A program made the position numbers and the translations under genes. The notes below the pieces were generated by a model that was not told the origin of the DNA, did no database searches, and saw nothing but the letters and a program-made list of their open reading frames with translations. A stretch of DNA of 64,000 nt from Armatimonadota bacterium. GTDB taxonomy: Bacteria; Sysuimicrobiota; Sysuimicrobiia; Sysuimicrobiales; Kaftiobacteriaceae. Shown piece by piece: positions 45,419 through 54,563 of the stretch (position 1 is its first letter; every line of letters begins with the position of its first letter). The DNA is taken from assembly GCA_031459765.1 (NCBI GenBank), contig JAVKHY010000009.1, positions 32,763-96,762 of the forward strand, read 5' to 3'.

Positions 45419-46000
45419 TCAGCGCCCCCACAACACCCTGGCCACCTCCGACGCCAGCACCGGCTTGATGCGCTCGATCCGCGAGGACAGGGTGTTCTCC
45501 ACCACGAACCGCCGGTCGAGGGTGGCCACGCGCACCCCGCCGCTGACGTCCGGCGCGGCGGCCACCTCAGCGTCGATCCCCAGCTCTTTGACCAGTTGCC
45601 GGGCCAGCTCCCGATCGTCCGGATGGACCTCCACCACGAGCCGTCCGCTCATCCCGGCGGCCGCCTCGCGCAGCAGCGCCCGCAGCGCCGCCGCGTAGCG
45701 CGCCCGGTCCTGCCGGATCCGCCGCAGCTCCTCTTCCGCCCGGCTGAAGACCTCGGCCAGAGCACGGTCCTTGGCCTGCAGGACCAGCGCCGCGGCCCGC
45801 ACCTGGGCGCTGCTGGCGGCCCGGGCCAGCGCCGTCCGACGCTCGCTCTCCGCCCGCGCGCGAGCGGCCTGCAGGTGCTCGGCGGCCTGGCGGCGCGCCT
45901 CCGCCGTGATCTGCTGGGCGCGCTCCCGCCCCTCGGCCAGGATGCGCTCGATCTCCGCGGCGGACTCTTTCTCCAGAATGGCCAGCAGCTCGGAACTCAT
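45419..46000 (-). CDS. atpE: V/A-type ATPase subunit E
   Basis: 193 aa peripheral-stalk subunit. The N-terminal half is a long charged helix (ILEKESAAEIERILAEGRER, with further A/R/E repeats to about residue 110). The globular C-terminal domain has LVVEVHPDDRELARQL, GGVRVATLDRRFVVENTL and SRIERIKPVL. It pairs with the G-like subunit as a coiled coil. Confidence 0.93.
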   Translation of the reverse strand: MSSELLAILEKESAAEIERILAEGRERAQQITAEARRQAAEHLQAARARAESERRTALARAASSAQVRAAALVLQAKDRALAEVFSRAEEELRRIRQDRARYAAALRALLREAAAGMSGRLVVEVHPDDRELARQLVKELGIDAEVAAAPDVSGGVRVATLDRRFVVENTLSSRIERIKPVLASEVARVLWGR

Positions 46001-46003
46001 CCC

Positions 46004-46330
46004 CTAGATCTTGCCGATGACGAAGAAGGCCACCAGGAAGCCCAGGATGATCATCGTTTCGGGCAGGGCCAGGAAGACGAGCATGAGGCCGCCGATCTCG
46101 GGCCGCTCCGCAATCGCGCCCGCCGCCGCCGCGCCGATGCGCGACTGGGCCCAGGCCGTGCCGATGGCGCCGAGCCCGACGCTGATCGCCGCGGCCAGCC
46201 CCAGCAGGCCGGCCCCCGCGCCGCGCGGAGGAGCCGCGGCCGTCTCCTCGGGCGCGGCCAGCGCCGCCGCGGCCAGGAGCAGCGTGGCGGTCAGGGCCAG
46301 CATCAGAACCAGCACCGCGTTCTTCACCAT
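46004..46330 (-). CDS. atpK: V/A-type ATPase proteolipid subunit K (c ring)
   Basis: 108 aa. A signal-peptide-like N-terminus (residues 5-26) precedes the two-helix hairpin (about 40-72 and 80-105). The ion-binding Glu91 lies in LVFLALPETMIILGF, and GLGAIGTAWAQSRIG is the polar-loop side. The ATG at 46330 follows GGGAGGTGAGG. One hairpin per monomer, as in Thermus. Confidence 0.93.
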   Translation of the reverse strand: MVKNAVLVLMLALTATLLLAAAALAAPEETAAAPPRGAGAGLLGLAAAISVGLGAIGTAWAQSRIGAAAAGAIAERPEIGGLMLVFLALPETMIILGFLVAFFVIGKI

Positions 46331-46407
46331 CCTCACCTCCCGAACTGTCTGTCTTCCACCGGTTGCCGCCAGGCGCGCGGGCCGGGTGAAGTCTGGGGCA
46401 CCGTCAC

Positions 46408-48390
46408 TCACGCCTCCGACGACTTCTGGAACGGCCGGTACCGCCGTCCCGTCTCCTCATGGAACTTGAACTTGCTGAAGAACTCCACCCAGTGCAGACG
46501 CGCCGGCTGGATGACGTGTCCGATGATCGTGAAGACGAAGAACAGGGCCTGGAACAGCGCCCCCACGAACACGCTCATCACGACGCCGACGCTGCCGGCC
46601 TGGGCCCCCAGCTGGTTGGCGGCGTTGGCCAGCGCCGCCGCCGCCAGGCCGAAGGCCATGAGCCGGGCGTGGGACAGGATGTGTCCGAAGGCGGACGTAC
46701 TCTCCAGCAGCCACAGGAAGCGCTTGATGGGATCCCGTTCCACCAGCAACGACAGCAGCGCCACCCCGATGGCGGCCGCGAAGACATAGAGCCCGATGGA
46801 CCCGAGGGAGGCGGGCAGGGTCCCGCCGCGGGCGCCCAGGAAGAGCAGCAGGCCGGCGGTGCCCAGCATGATCACCGCGGCCTCAAAGACCCCGACCAGG
46901 TGCCGGTGCCGGAGCGCCTGAACCAGGTGCACGATCAGGCCGAAGAAGATCATCAGCACCCCGGCGGCGATGATGAAGAGGAAGTAGCGGTTCGTCTCGT
47001 GCACCCGGTTGAAGAGCGGCTCGAGGTGGAACAGCGTCTCCGGCAGGTTGCCGAAGCACTCCGCGTAGATCACGCCGAAGGCCACCGTCCACAGCGCCGC
47101 GACGCGGATGAGGAACGAGATGTCCGCCAGCAGCGGTGGCGGGAAGCGCAGGCTGAGGAACCGGATCTCCAGGGCCTGCCCCGCCCGGGCCCGGTTGCGA
47201 AAGGCCCAGCCCAGGAGGAAGAACAGCAGGCCGTAGCCCACGTCCCCGATCACCAACCCGACGAAGATGGGGAAGGTGATCGCCATGACGGGACTGGGGT
47301 CCCAGGCCCCGTAGCGCGGCGGGAGGAACAGCGAGAGCAGTCGCTGGAACGGCCGCACGAACCCCACGTTATCGAGCATCACCGGCACCCGCTCCGGCGC
47401 GTCGTGGGGGTCGGCCGGCTGGTCGTAGACGGCCAGGTCGCTGCCGAAACGCTGGCGCAGCCGACCCCGGATCTCGGCCACCTTTCGGGTCGGCGCCCAG
47501 CCGTGCAGGATGAAGGTGTACCGCGACTGCGCGAGCTCGGGCACCACCTTCATCTGCCCCAGCCGGTCCGCCAGCACCGCCCGGGCGCCGGCGACCCAGG
47601 CGCGGTGAACCCGGGCCAGCCCGGCGATCTCCCGGTCGATACGTGCGATCTCCTGCGGGGCCTCCGCTTTCCTCCGCTCCATCAAAGTCAGGGCCTCGGA
47701 CGCTGGCGCCCCGGCAAAGCGCGCCGGCAGGCGCAGTTCGCTCACCCCGGCGCGGGAGAGCACGGGGCGGATGAGGTCGGCGTCCTGTTTGCGGAAGGCC
47801 GCCACGACGCCGATTCGGTTCTCGTCCACAACGCGGCTGACCACCTCCACCCGGCCCTCGGTGGCCTTGATCAGCTCGTTGCGAATAGCCGTGGCCACGG
47901 TAAGGTCCCGGGTGTTCAGGAGGAAGCCGAGAGACTCCAGGGTCCTGCTGCCGGCCAGGGCGTTCAGCAGCGGCGACAGCGCCCGCACCGCGCCCTCGTA
48001 GGACGCGATCAGGGAGAGCTCCTCCTCCAGTTCCAGGCGGGCCCGGGTCAGGTCGCGCACGTGCTGTTCGATGCCGGCCAGCCGGGCGTCGAGGTCTTCG
48101 GTAGAAAGGCCGGCGACCTCGACGGGATTCGCCGCGCCGCCGTCCGCGGCCGCGCCGCCCGCTGCGGGAGCGGGCAGCAGCGTGAGCAGACCGTCGGCCC
48201 GCGTCACCGCCCGCTCGAGCCGCTGCATCCGCTGTCTCTCTTCCTCGGTCAGCTGGAGGGGCTGGACGGGGGCTTCTTCGGACTCGATATGGTCGATGTG
48301 CAGCGCGCCGAGGTTCTGCACCTCCTCGATGACCGGCCCGAGGAGGCGCTTCGGCCCCAGCACAACGATCCGCGACATCTCGACGATCAT
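46408..48390 (-). CDS. atpI: V/A-type ATPase subunit I (a-subunit)
   Basis: 660 aa. The cytoplasmic N-terminal half has coiled-coil stretches (residues 45-70 and 100-150, and around 240-265). The C-terminal half (from about 375) has about eight membrane helices: FPIFVGLVIGDVGYGLLFFLLG, then SHARLMAFGLAAAALANAAN with the essential Arg for proton transfer. C-terminal FEFxxKF-like motif WVEFFSKFKFHEETGRRYRP is family-typical. Confidence 0.95.
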   Translation of the reverse strand: MIVEMSRIVVLGPKRLLGPVIEEVQNLGALHIDHIESEEAPVQPLQLTEEERQRMQRLERAVTRADGLLTLLPAPAAGGAAADGGAANPVEVAGLSTEDLDARLAGIEQHVRDLTRARLELEEELSLIASYEGAVRALSPLLNALAGSRTLESLGFLLNTRDLTVATAIRNELIKATEGRVEVVSRVVDENRIGVVAAFRKQDADLIRPVLSRAGVSELRLPARFAGAPASEALTLMERRKAEAPQEIARIDREIAGLARVHRAWVAGARAVLADRLGQMKVVPELAQSRYTFILHGWAPTRKVAEIRGRLRQRFGSDLAVYDQPADPHDAPERVPVMLDNVGFVRPFQRLLSLFLPPRYGAWDPSPVMAITFPIFVGLVIGDVGYGLLFFLLGWAFRNRARAGQALEIRFLSLRFPPPLLADISFLIRVAALWTVAFGVIYAECFGNLPETLFHLEPLFNRVHETNRYFLFIIAAGVLMIFFGLIVHLVQALRHRHLVGVFEAAVIMLGTAGLLLFLGARGGTLPASLGSIGLYVFAAAIGVALLSLLVERDPIKRFLWLLESTSAFGHILSHARLMAFGLAAAALANAANQLGAQAGSVGVVMSVFVGALFQALFFVFTIIGHVIQPARLHWVEFFSKFKFHEETGRRYRPFQKSSEA

Positions 48391-48412
48391 GAAAGCCCCG
48401 CTCCGGGAAGGC

Positions 48413-48763
48413 TCAGGAGAGGCCGCCCGCCACGCGCGACACGACGAGTTCGACGGCCAGCGGAAGGCGCTCGGCAGCCCGCGCCGCCACCTGCCCGGCC
48501 TCCGCCTCCGCCTGGGCCAGGCGCTGCCGGGCGGCGGCCTCGCTCTCGCGGGCGATCTCCGCCCGCGTCTGCTCCTCCAGTTGCGCCGCCTCGCGGCGGG
48601 CCTGGTCGAGGATCGCCTCCGCCTCGCGCCGGGCCTCCTCGATCAACCGGCCTGCCTGGTCGCGGGCCTGCGCCACCCGCTGCTCGAGTTCCTTCTCTTT
48701 CGCGGCGATGAGTTGCAGAAGGTTCTCGTCCGCCCGTCCCGCGTGGCCGCCTCTGGCCGTCAT
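48413..48763 (-). CDS. atpG: V/A-type ATPase peripheral stalk subunit G/H
   Basis: 116 aa, almost entirely a charged heptad-rich helix (ENLLQLIAAKEKELEQRVAQ, then EEARREAEAILDQARREAAQ). It would form a right-handed coiled coil with subunit E. The ATG at 48763 is preferred because AGGTG is 5 bases away; an ATG one codon earlier is possible. First gene of the operon, as in Thermus G-I-L-E-C-F-A-B-D. Confidence 0.85.
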   Translation of the reverse strand: MTARGGHAGRADENLLQLIAAKEKELEQRVAQARDQAGRLIEEARREAEAILDQARREAAQLEEQTRAEIARESEAAARQRLAQAEAEAGQVAARAAERLPLAVELVVSRVAGGLS

Positions 48764-48802
48764 CATGTCACCTGGAGTCGACGTGGAACGCCCAATCCCG
48801 AC

Positions 48803-48838
48803 AAAACCCAGGACCACGGCGTCCGCCGCGATCCTGGG
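48803..48838 (-). terminator. Intrinsic terminator in the ATPase leader
   Basis: A hairpin CCCAGGA/TCCTGGG (48838-48832 and 48814-48808), with an inner CGGC-GCCG stem, is followed by TTTT (48806-48803). It lies after the nuoN stop and after the predicted ATPase promoter. It would stop readthrough from the nuo operon but also attenuate ATPase transcription. Confidence 0.65.
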
Positions 48839-48853
48839 CCGAAAACCGGGGCC

Positions 48854-48883
48854 ATCATATCAGACGCGGGGAAACAGCGTCAA
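48854..48883 (-). promoter_or_regulatory. Probable promoter of the V/A-ATPase operon
   Basis: TTGACG (48883-48878) and TATGAT (48859-48854) with an 18-base spacer, between nuoN and atpG. Transcription would start near 48847, just before the terminator hairpin, giving a leader of about 85 bases. Confidence 0.6.
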
Positions 48884-48890
48884 CCGCCGA

Positions 48891-50327
48891 CTACAACCGC
48901 AGGAGCAGGGTGGCGTTCCGGGCCAGGTCGATCAGGGGCTGGGGATACAGACCGATGAGCAGGGTGCCCAGCCCGGCCAGGCCCAGGGCGACCTGCAGGG
49001 CGGGAGGCTCCGGGATGGGCGCCTCGCTGGGGGCGGGCAGCACGTACATCGCCCGGATGACCCCCACGTAATAGAAGAGGGAGATCACGCTGTTCACCAC
49101 GCCCACCACGGCCAGCCAGAGCAGGCCGGTCTCGATGGCCGCGGCCAGCACGTAGAACTTGCCGACGAACACCGCCGTGGGCGGGATCCCGGTCAGCGAC
49201 AGCATGAACACCGCCATGAGGAAACTGGACACCGGGGCGCGGCGGGCCAGGCCGGCGTAGTCGGGGATCTCGTCGGTGCGCAGCCGGGCGCCGATGAGGA
49301 CGGCGACGAAGAACGCCCCCAGCTGCGTGAAGGTGTACCCCAGGAGGTAGACCAGCAAGCCGGGCGTGCCGAAGTGCCCGCGAAAGGCCGCCACCGCGAT
49401 CAGGATGAAGCCGGCGTGGCTGATGCTGGAGTAGGCCAGCATGCGCTTGATGTTGCGCTGCGGCAGGGCCAGCAGGTTGCCCAGGGTCATCGTCACCGCG
49501 GCCAGGAGGGAGAGGAGCAACACCCAGTCCACCCGCGCCGGGTCCACGGCCAGGAGCAGCACCCGCACCAGGGCGGCGAACCCCGCCGCCTTGCTGGCCA
49601 CGGAGAGAAAGGCGGCCACCGGGGTGGGCGCGCCTTCGTAAACGTCGGGCGTCCACTGGTGGAAGGGCACCATGGAGATCTTGAAGCCGAAGCCGGCCAG
49701 CATCAGCGCCACGCCCAGGTACAGCGCGGGCAGGGGAGCGGTCCGGAGCCGTCCGGCGATGTCGTAGAGGTTGGTGCTGCCGCTCAGGCCGTAGACGATG
49801 GAGAAGCCGAAGAGCATCACCGCCGAGGCCGCGGCGCCGAAGAGGAAGTACTTGATCCCCGCCTCGTTGCTCTTCGGACTGGCCTTGAGGAATCCGGCCA
49901 GGACGTAGCTCGTCAGGCTGACGTACTCGATGGCCAGCGCCAGCAGGATGAGATCCGTGCTTGCCGCCATGAGCACCAGGCCCAGCGCGGTGAACACCAG
50001 CAGGGCGTAAAACTCGCCTTCGAACCGGCTCTGCAGCGTCTCCAGCGACGCCAGGATGACCAGCGCCGTGGCCACGACGGTGACGATCTTGAAGAACACG
50101 GCGAACCCGTCCACGGCGTAGGTCCCAAAGAAGACGGTGCGGGGAGGCCAGTCCAGCATGGCGGCGATGGGCAGGAGGGCCAGGAGCAGTCCGCCCGCCG
50201 CCACGCCCCCGGCCCAGGCCTTGCGGCCCGGGGGAAGCCCCAGATCCAGCAGCAGCACCAGGAGGCCCAGCCCGAGCAGCCAGAGCTCCGGCCCGATCGC
50301 CCAGAGGTCGGACGGTGCGGGGGTCAT
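48891..50327 (-). CDS. nuoN: NADH-quinone oxidoreductase subunit N
   Basis: 478 aa, antiporter-like membrane subunit of complex I with about 14 helices. FKISMVPFHQWTPDVYEGAPTPVAAFLS holds the proton-channel Lys and Trp-Pro motifs, and RNIKRMLAYSSISHAGFILI and SLTGIPPTAVFVGKFYVLAAA follow. Last gene of the nuo cluster, 3 bp after nuoM. Confidence 0.96.
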   Translation of the reverse strand: MTPAPSDLWAIGPELWLLGLGLLVLLLDLGLPPGRKAWAGGVAAGGLLLALLPIAAMLDWPPRTVFFGTYAVDGFAVFFKIVTVVATALVILASLETLQSRFEGEFYALLVFTALGLVLMAASTDLILLALAIEYVSLTSYVLAGFLKASPKSNEAGIKYFLFGAAASAVMLFGFSIVYGLSGSTNLYDIAGRLRTAPLPALYLGVALMLAGFGFKISMVPFHQWTPDVYEGAPTPVAAFLSVASKAAGFAALVRVLLLAVDPARVDWVLLLSLLAAVTMTLGNLLALPQRNIKRMLAYSSISHAGFILIAVAAFRGHFGTPGLLVYLLGYTFTQLGAFFVAVLIGARLRTDEIPDYAGLARRAPVSSFLMAVFMLSLTGIPPTAVFVGKFYVLAAAIETGLLWLAVVGVVNSVISLFYYVGVIRAMYVLPAPSEAPIPEPPALQVALGLAGLGTLLIGLYPQPLIDLARNATLLLRL

Positions 50328-50330
50328 GGC

Positions 50331-51824
50331 CTAGGGCACCGCCCCGACGAGGACGGCCATCGCGGCGTTGATCACGTCCAGCAGGGGCCGGGGGTAGATG
50401 CCGAAGATCAGCATCAGCGCGGCCAGGGGCACCAGGGCCACTTTCTCCCGCCCGTCCATGTCGGGCAGGTGCGCCCAGCGCTCGTTGAACGGTCCCAGGA
50501 AGATGCGCTGGATCGTCCACAGGAACATCGCCGCGCTGAACACCACCCCGGTCACGGCGACGGCGGTGAGGTAGGGGAAGACGCCGAAGGAGCCGACGAA
50601 GATCAGGAACTCGGCGACGAACCCCATCAGCCCGGGCAGGCCGAGGGAGGCCAGCATCGCCATCGTGGTGATCCCCGTGTAGACCGGCAGCCGGGCGCCC
50701 AGCCCGCCGAACTCGTCCACCCCGCGGGTGTGGGCGCGGTAGTCGTAGAGCACGCCGACGATGAGGAACAGCGCCCCGGTGATGATGCCGTGGGCCACCA
50801 TCTCAAAGACCGCCCCGTTGAGGGCCGTGGTCGCGGCCTGCGCCTTGGTCGGGTCGCCGACGGCCGCGGCGGCGGCGGCCGTCCCCAGCATGACATAGCC
50901 CATGTGGTTCACCGAGCTGTAGGCGACGAGTTTCTTCAGATCGGTCTGGGCCATGGCCACCAGCGCGCCGTAGACGATCCCCAGCAGCGCCAGTACCGCC
51001 ACCGGAACGGCGTACTGCTTGAAGGCCTCCGGCAGCATGGGCAGGCTGACCCGCACGAAGCCGTAGGTTCCCATCTTCAGCAGGATGCCGGCCAGGATCA
51101 CCGACCCGGCGGTGGGCGCCTCGACGTGCGCGTCGGGCAGCCAGGTGTGGAAGGGCCACATCGGCACCTTGATGGCGAAGCTGAGGAAGAATCCCCAGAA
51201 GGCCAGCGCCGCCAGCAGGGGCGAGCGGGCCAAAGGCTGCTGCCGGATCAGTTCCAGCATCCCGAAGGTGCGCGGGTCGCTGTTGAAGTACAGGAGCAAA
51301 ATGGCCAGCAGCATGGCCAGCGAGCCGACCAGCGTGTAGAGGAAGAACTTGATCGCCGCGTACTCCTTGCGCGGTCCGCCCCAGATCGCGATCAGGAAGT
51401 ACATCGGGACCAGCGTGATCTCCCAGAAGATGTAGAAGAGGAAGAAGTCCAGGGCGACAAAGACGCCGTTCATCCCCGTCTCCAGGAGGAGGAACAGGAA
51501 CAGGTACTCCTTCAACCGGTGGTCGATGCGCCAGGAGTACACGATGGAGAGCAGGCTGAGCAGCGTGGTCAGCACCAGCAGCGGCAGGCTCAGCCCGTCC
51601 ACCCCGAGGTGGTAGTACACGTTGATCGCCGGGATCCACTGGTAGAGCTCCTGGAACTGCATCCCGCCGCCGACCTGGTAGCCGGCGATGAGGACCAGGC
51701 TGAGCACGAAGGAGGCCGCCGCGGCCAGCAGGGCCACGATCTTCATCAGGGCGTGGTTGGTCTTCGGCAGGAGCAGGATGAGCAGCCCCCCGGCCAGCGG
51801 GATGAAGGTGATGAGGCTCAGCAT
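50331..51824 (-). CDS. nuoM: NADH-quinone oxidoreductase subunit M
   Basis: 497 aa, antiporter-like. FFLFYIFWEITLVPMYFLI contains the key Glu, AIKVPMWPFHTWLPDAHVEAP the channel Lys and His, and DLKKLVAYSSVNHMGYVMLG is family-typical. The ATG at 51824 overlaps the nuoL stop (TGATG). Confidence 0.97.
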   Translation of the reverse strand: MLSLITFIPLAGGLLILLLPKTNHALMKIVALLAAAASFVLSLVLIAGYQVGGGMQFQELYQWIPAINVYYHLGVDGLSLPLLVLTTLLSLLSIVYSWRIDHRLKEYLFLFLLLETGMNGVFVALDFFLFYIFWEITLVPMYFLIAIWGGPRKEYAAIKFFLYTLVGSLAMLLAILLLYFNSDPRTFGMLELIRQQPLARSPLLAALAFWGFFLSFAIKVPMWPFHTWLPDAHVEAPTAGSVILAGILLKMGTYGFVRVSLPMLPEAFKQYAVPVAVLALLGIVYGALVAMAQTDLKKLVAYSSVNHMGYVMLGTAAAAAAVGDPTKAQAATTALNGAVFEMVAHGIITGALFLIVGVLYDYRAHTRGVDEFGGLGARLPVYTGITTMAMLASLGLPGLMGFVAEFLIFVGSFGVFPYLTAVAVTGVVFSAAMFLWTIQRIFLGPFNERWAHLPDMDGREKVALVPLAALMLIFGIYPRPLLDVINAAMAVLVGAVP

Positions 51825-53761
51825 CAGCGCAGAATCCCTCCAATCACGAGGACGATCACCCCGAGGGCGATGACCAGCAGGTAGTTCTGCGGGCGGCCGG
51901 TCTGGACATAGCGCAGCACGGCGCCCAGGCGCCCGGTGATCCAGCCCACCAGGTTGACCAGCCCGTCCACGACGTAGAGGTCGAACAACCGGTACAGGCG
52001 GGCGAACCAGACGAAGACGATGCCCACGGCGTTGACCGCGCCGTCGATCACGTAGAGGTCGAAGACCCTCAGCCGGCGGGCGATCCAGATCACGGGACGG
52101 ACCACGGTCCACTGGTAGAACTCGTCCCAGTAGTACTTGCGCACGAGGAGCACGTACAGCGGCCGGCCGATCCGCCGCAGGGTGGTCGAGGGCACCCACC
52201 GCCAGTGGTAGACGACCGCCGCGACCAGAAGGCCGGCCAGGGCCGCGGCCGTGGAGAGGCCGGCCACGGCGGGATCGAAGGCCGCCCCGCTCTCCACACC
52301 GTGGCCGCCTCCTTCAAAGCGGACAAAGTGGCCGAAGGCGTGACCCAGGAACGGCGCGCCGACCAGCCCGATCCCCGCGGCGAAGACGGCCAGGATGACC
52401 AGGGGGACCGTCATCACGGCGGGCGACTCGTGGGGATGGGCATGGTGGCTGCGCAGCGTCCCCCCGAAGGTGTAGAACAGCATCCGGCCGACGTAGAACG
52501 CCGTGAGGAACGCCGTGACCTCGCCCAGGACGAACAGCGCCCGGTTGTTGTGGAAGGCCTCCAGCAGAATCTCGTCCTTGCTCCAGAACCCGGACAGCGG
52601 CGGCACCCCGGCCAGGGCCAGCCCGCCGATCAGCATCGTCCAGTAGGTGGTGGGCATGACCCGGGCCAGCCCGCCCATCTCCTTCATGTCGTTGGTGTGC
52701 ATGGCGTGGATGACCGAACCGGCGGCCAGGAACAGCAGGGCTTTGAAGAAGGCGTGAGTCATGAGGTGGAAGACGCCGGCCGTGTAGCCCAGCACGCCCA
52801 GACCCAGCATCATGTAGCCCAGCTGGCTGATGGTGGAGTAGGCCAGGACCCGCTTGATGTCGTCCTGCACGATGCCGATGGTCGCCGCCATGAAGGCGGT
52901 GAGCCCGCCCACCCAGGCCACCACGGTGAGCGCGGCGTGGTCGGGACTGCCGAAGAACAGCAGGTAACTGCGCGCCACCAGGTAGACCCCGGCGGCGACC
53001 ATGGTCGCGGCGTGGATAAGCGCGGACACGGGCGTGGGCCCCTCCATCGCATCGGGGAGCCAGACGTGCAGGGGCAGCTGGGCCGACTTGCCCACCGCCC
53101 CGCCGAAGATCAGCAGCGCGGCCAGGATGAGCAGCGACCCGCTCAGCTGTCCCGCCTCCACCGCCTCGAAGATGCCGTCGAACTGCAGCGTGCCCACCGT
53201 GAAGAAGAGGAGCAGGATCCCGATGAACATGAAGGTGTCGCCGACGCGCGTCGTGACGAAGGCCTTCAGCGAGGCGCGCGCCGCGGCCGGCCGCTCGAAC
53301 CAGAACCCGATCAGCAGGTAACTGCACAGCCCCACGCCCTCCCACCCGATGTACAGCAGGAGGAGGTTGTCGGCCAGGACCAGGGTCAGCATCGAGGCGG
53401 CGAAGAGCGAGAGGTAGGCGAAGAAGCGCGGGTAGCGCGGGTCGCCGTGCATGTACCCGACGGAGTAGACGAAGATCAACGAGCCGACCACCGTGACCAC
53501 AAGCAGCATCACCGCGGTCAGCGGGTCGATCTGGTAGCCGACCTCCAGGGCCCGGTCGCCCAGCACGGCCCAGACCAGACCGGCCCGGTAGGAGGCCCCG
53601 CCCAGGACCTGGGCCAGGACGCCGAGGGAGAGGACGGCGTCGATCACCAGGGCTCCGATGGCGACATACGCTCCCTGCCCCGGCAGGGCCCGGCCGAAGA
53701 AGACGATCAGCCAGAAGGCCAGGAAGGGGAGCAGCGGGATGAGCCAGGCGTAGGCCAGCAT
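51824..53761 (-). CDS. nuoL: NADH-quinone oxidoreductase subunit L
   Basis: 645 aa, with the core antiporter fold (VGLCSYLLIGFWFERPAAA, GAVGKSAQLPLHVWLPDAMEGPTPVSALIHAATM) and a C-terminal extension that forms the lateral helix and last membrane span. The ATG at 53761 follows the nuoK stop directly; a GTG at 53770 is in frame but inside nuoK. Confidence 0.97.
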   Translation of the reverse strand: MLAYAWLIPLLPFLAFWLIVFFGRALPGQGAYVAIGALVIDAVLSLGVLAQVLGGASYRAGLVWAVLGDRALEVGYQIDPLTAVMLLVVTVVGSLIFVYSVGYMHGDPRYPRFFAYLSLFAASMLTLVLADNLLLLYIGWEGVGLCSYLLIGFWFERPAAARASLKAFVTTRVGDTFMFIGILLLFFTVGTLQFDGIFEAVEAGQLSGSLLILAALLIFGGAVGKSAQLPLHVWLPDAMEGPTPVSALIHAATMVAAGVYLVARSYLLFFGSPDHAALTVVAWVGGLTAFMAATIGIVQDDIKRVLAYSTISQLGYMMLGLGVLGYTAGVFHLMTHAFFKALLFLAAGSVIHAMHTNDMKEMGGLARVMPTTYWTMLIGGLALAGVPPLSGFWSKDEILLEAFHNNRALFVLGEVTAFLTAFYVGRMLFYTFGGTLRSHHAHPHESPAVMTVPLVILAVFAAGIGLVGAPFLGHAFGHFVRFEGGGHGVESGAAFDPAVAGLSTAAALAGLLVAAVVYHWRWVPSTTLRRIGRPLYVLLVRKYYWDEFYQWTVVRPVIWIARRLRVFDLYVIDGAVNAVGIVFVWFARLYRLFDLYVVDGLVNLVGWITGRLGAVLRYVQTGRPQNYLLVIALGVIVLVIGGILR

Positions 53762-53763
53762 GC

Positions 53764-54075
53764 TCACCACTTCATGAGGTTGATCTCATCGACGTGCACC
53801 GTCTCCAGGCTGCGGTAGGCGGCCATGACCAGGGCCAGCCCCACCGCCGCCTCGCAGGCCGCCAGGGTGATCACCACCAGGGCGAAGATGTGCCCGTTCA
53901 CGGCGGCCGGGGCCACGTAGCGGTTGAAGGCCACCAGGTTGATGTTGGCGGCGTTCAGCATCAGCTCGATGCCCATGAGGATGGCCACGGCGTTGCGCCG
54001 CGTCAGAACGCCGTAGAGGCCCAGGCAGAAGAGCAGCGTGCTCACGACCAGGTAGTGGGTGAGACCGACGGTCAT
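53764..54075 (-). CDS. nuoK: NADH-quinone oxidoreductase subunit K
   Basis: 103 aa, three membrane helices. GIELMLNAANINLVAF carries the conserved Glu, and VITLAACEAAVGLALVMAAYR the second Glu. It overlaps nuoJ by 4 bp. Confidence 0.97.
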   Translation of the reverse strand: MTVGLTHYLVVSTLLFCLGLYGVLTRRNAVAILMGIELMLNAANINLVAFNRYVAPAAVNGHIFALVVITLAACEAAVGLALVMAAYRSLETVHVDEINLMKW

Positions 54076-54563
54076 TCCTCTCGCCTCGCGATCACGATCG
54101 CCCCGATCAGCGACAGCAGCAGCACCAGGCTGGTGACCTCGAAGACCAGGACGTAACCGGACAGGAAGGCGCCGCCGATGGCCGCGGCGTTGTAGGCCGG
54201 CGGCTGCCCGCCGGTGACCGGCCAGGGGGTCCGGAAGAGCACCACCAGGATGAGGAAGGCCAGCCAGAGGGCGGCCGTGGCGCCGAGGGGCACCTGCTCG
54301 TTGATCTGCCGCACCCCGGTGCCGGAGCCGCCTTCGGTGAGCATGATCACAAAGAGGATGAGGACCGTGATCGCGCCGGCGTAGATCAACACCTGGATCC
54401 CGGCCACGAACTCGGCCTGGAGCAGAATGTAGAAGCCGGTCACCCCGAGGAAGGTGGGCACCAGGGACAGCGCGCTGCGGACGATGTTCCGGCTGGTGAC
54501 CACGATCACCGCGGGGATCAGGATCACCAGCGAGAGGACGATGAAGGCGGCCAGTTCGCCCAT
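54072..54563 (-). CDS. nuoJ: NADH-quinone oxidoreductase subunit J
   Basis: 163 aa, five membrane helices. LQAEFVAGIQVLIYAGAITVLILFVIMLT is the conserved core. The ATG at 54563 overlaps the nuoH stop (TGATG). Confidence 0.95.
   Translation of the reverse strand: MGELAAFIVLSLVILIPAVIVVTSRNIVRSALSLVPTFLGVTGFYILLQAEFVAGIQVLIYAGAITVLILFVIMLTEGGSGTGVRQINEQVPLGATAALWLAFLILVVLFRTPWPVTGGQPPAYNAAAIGGAFLSGYVLVFEVTSLVLLLSLIGAIVIARREE

Noticed and set aside
48708..51884. A 1,058-codon plus-strand frame across nuoN and nuoM
   Set aside because: Antisense shadow with extreme H, Q, R and G content; the minus-strand products are unmistakable complex I subunits.
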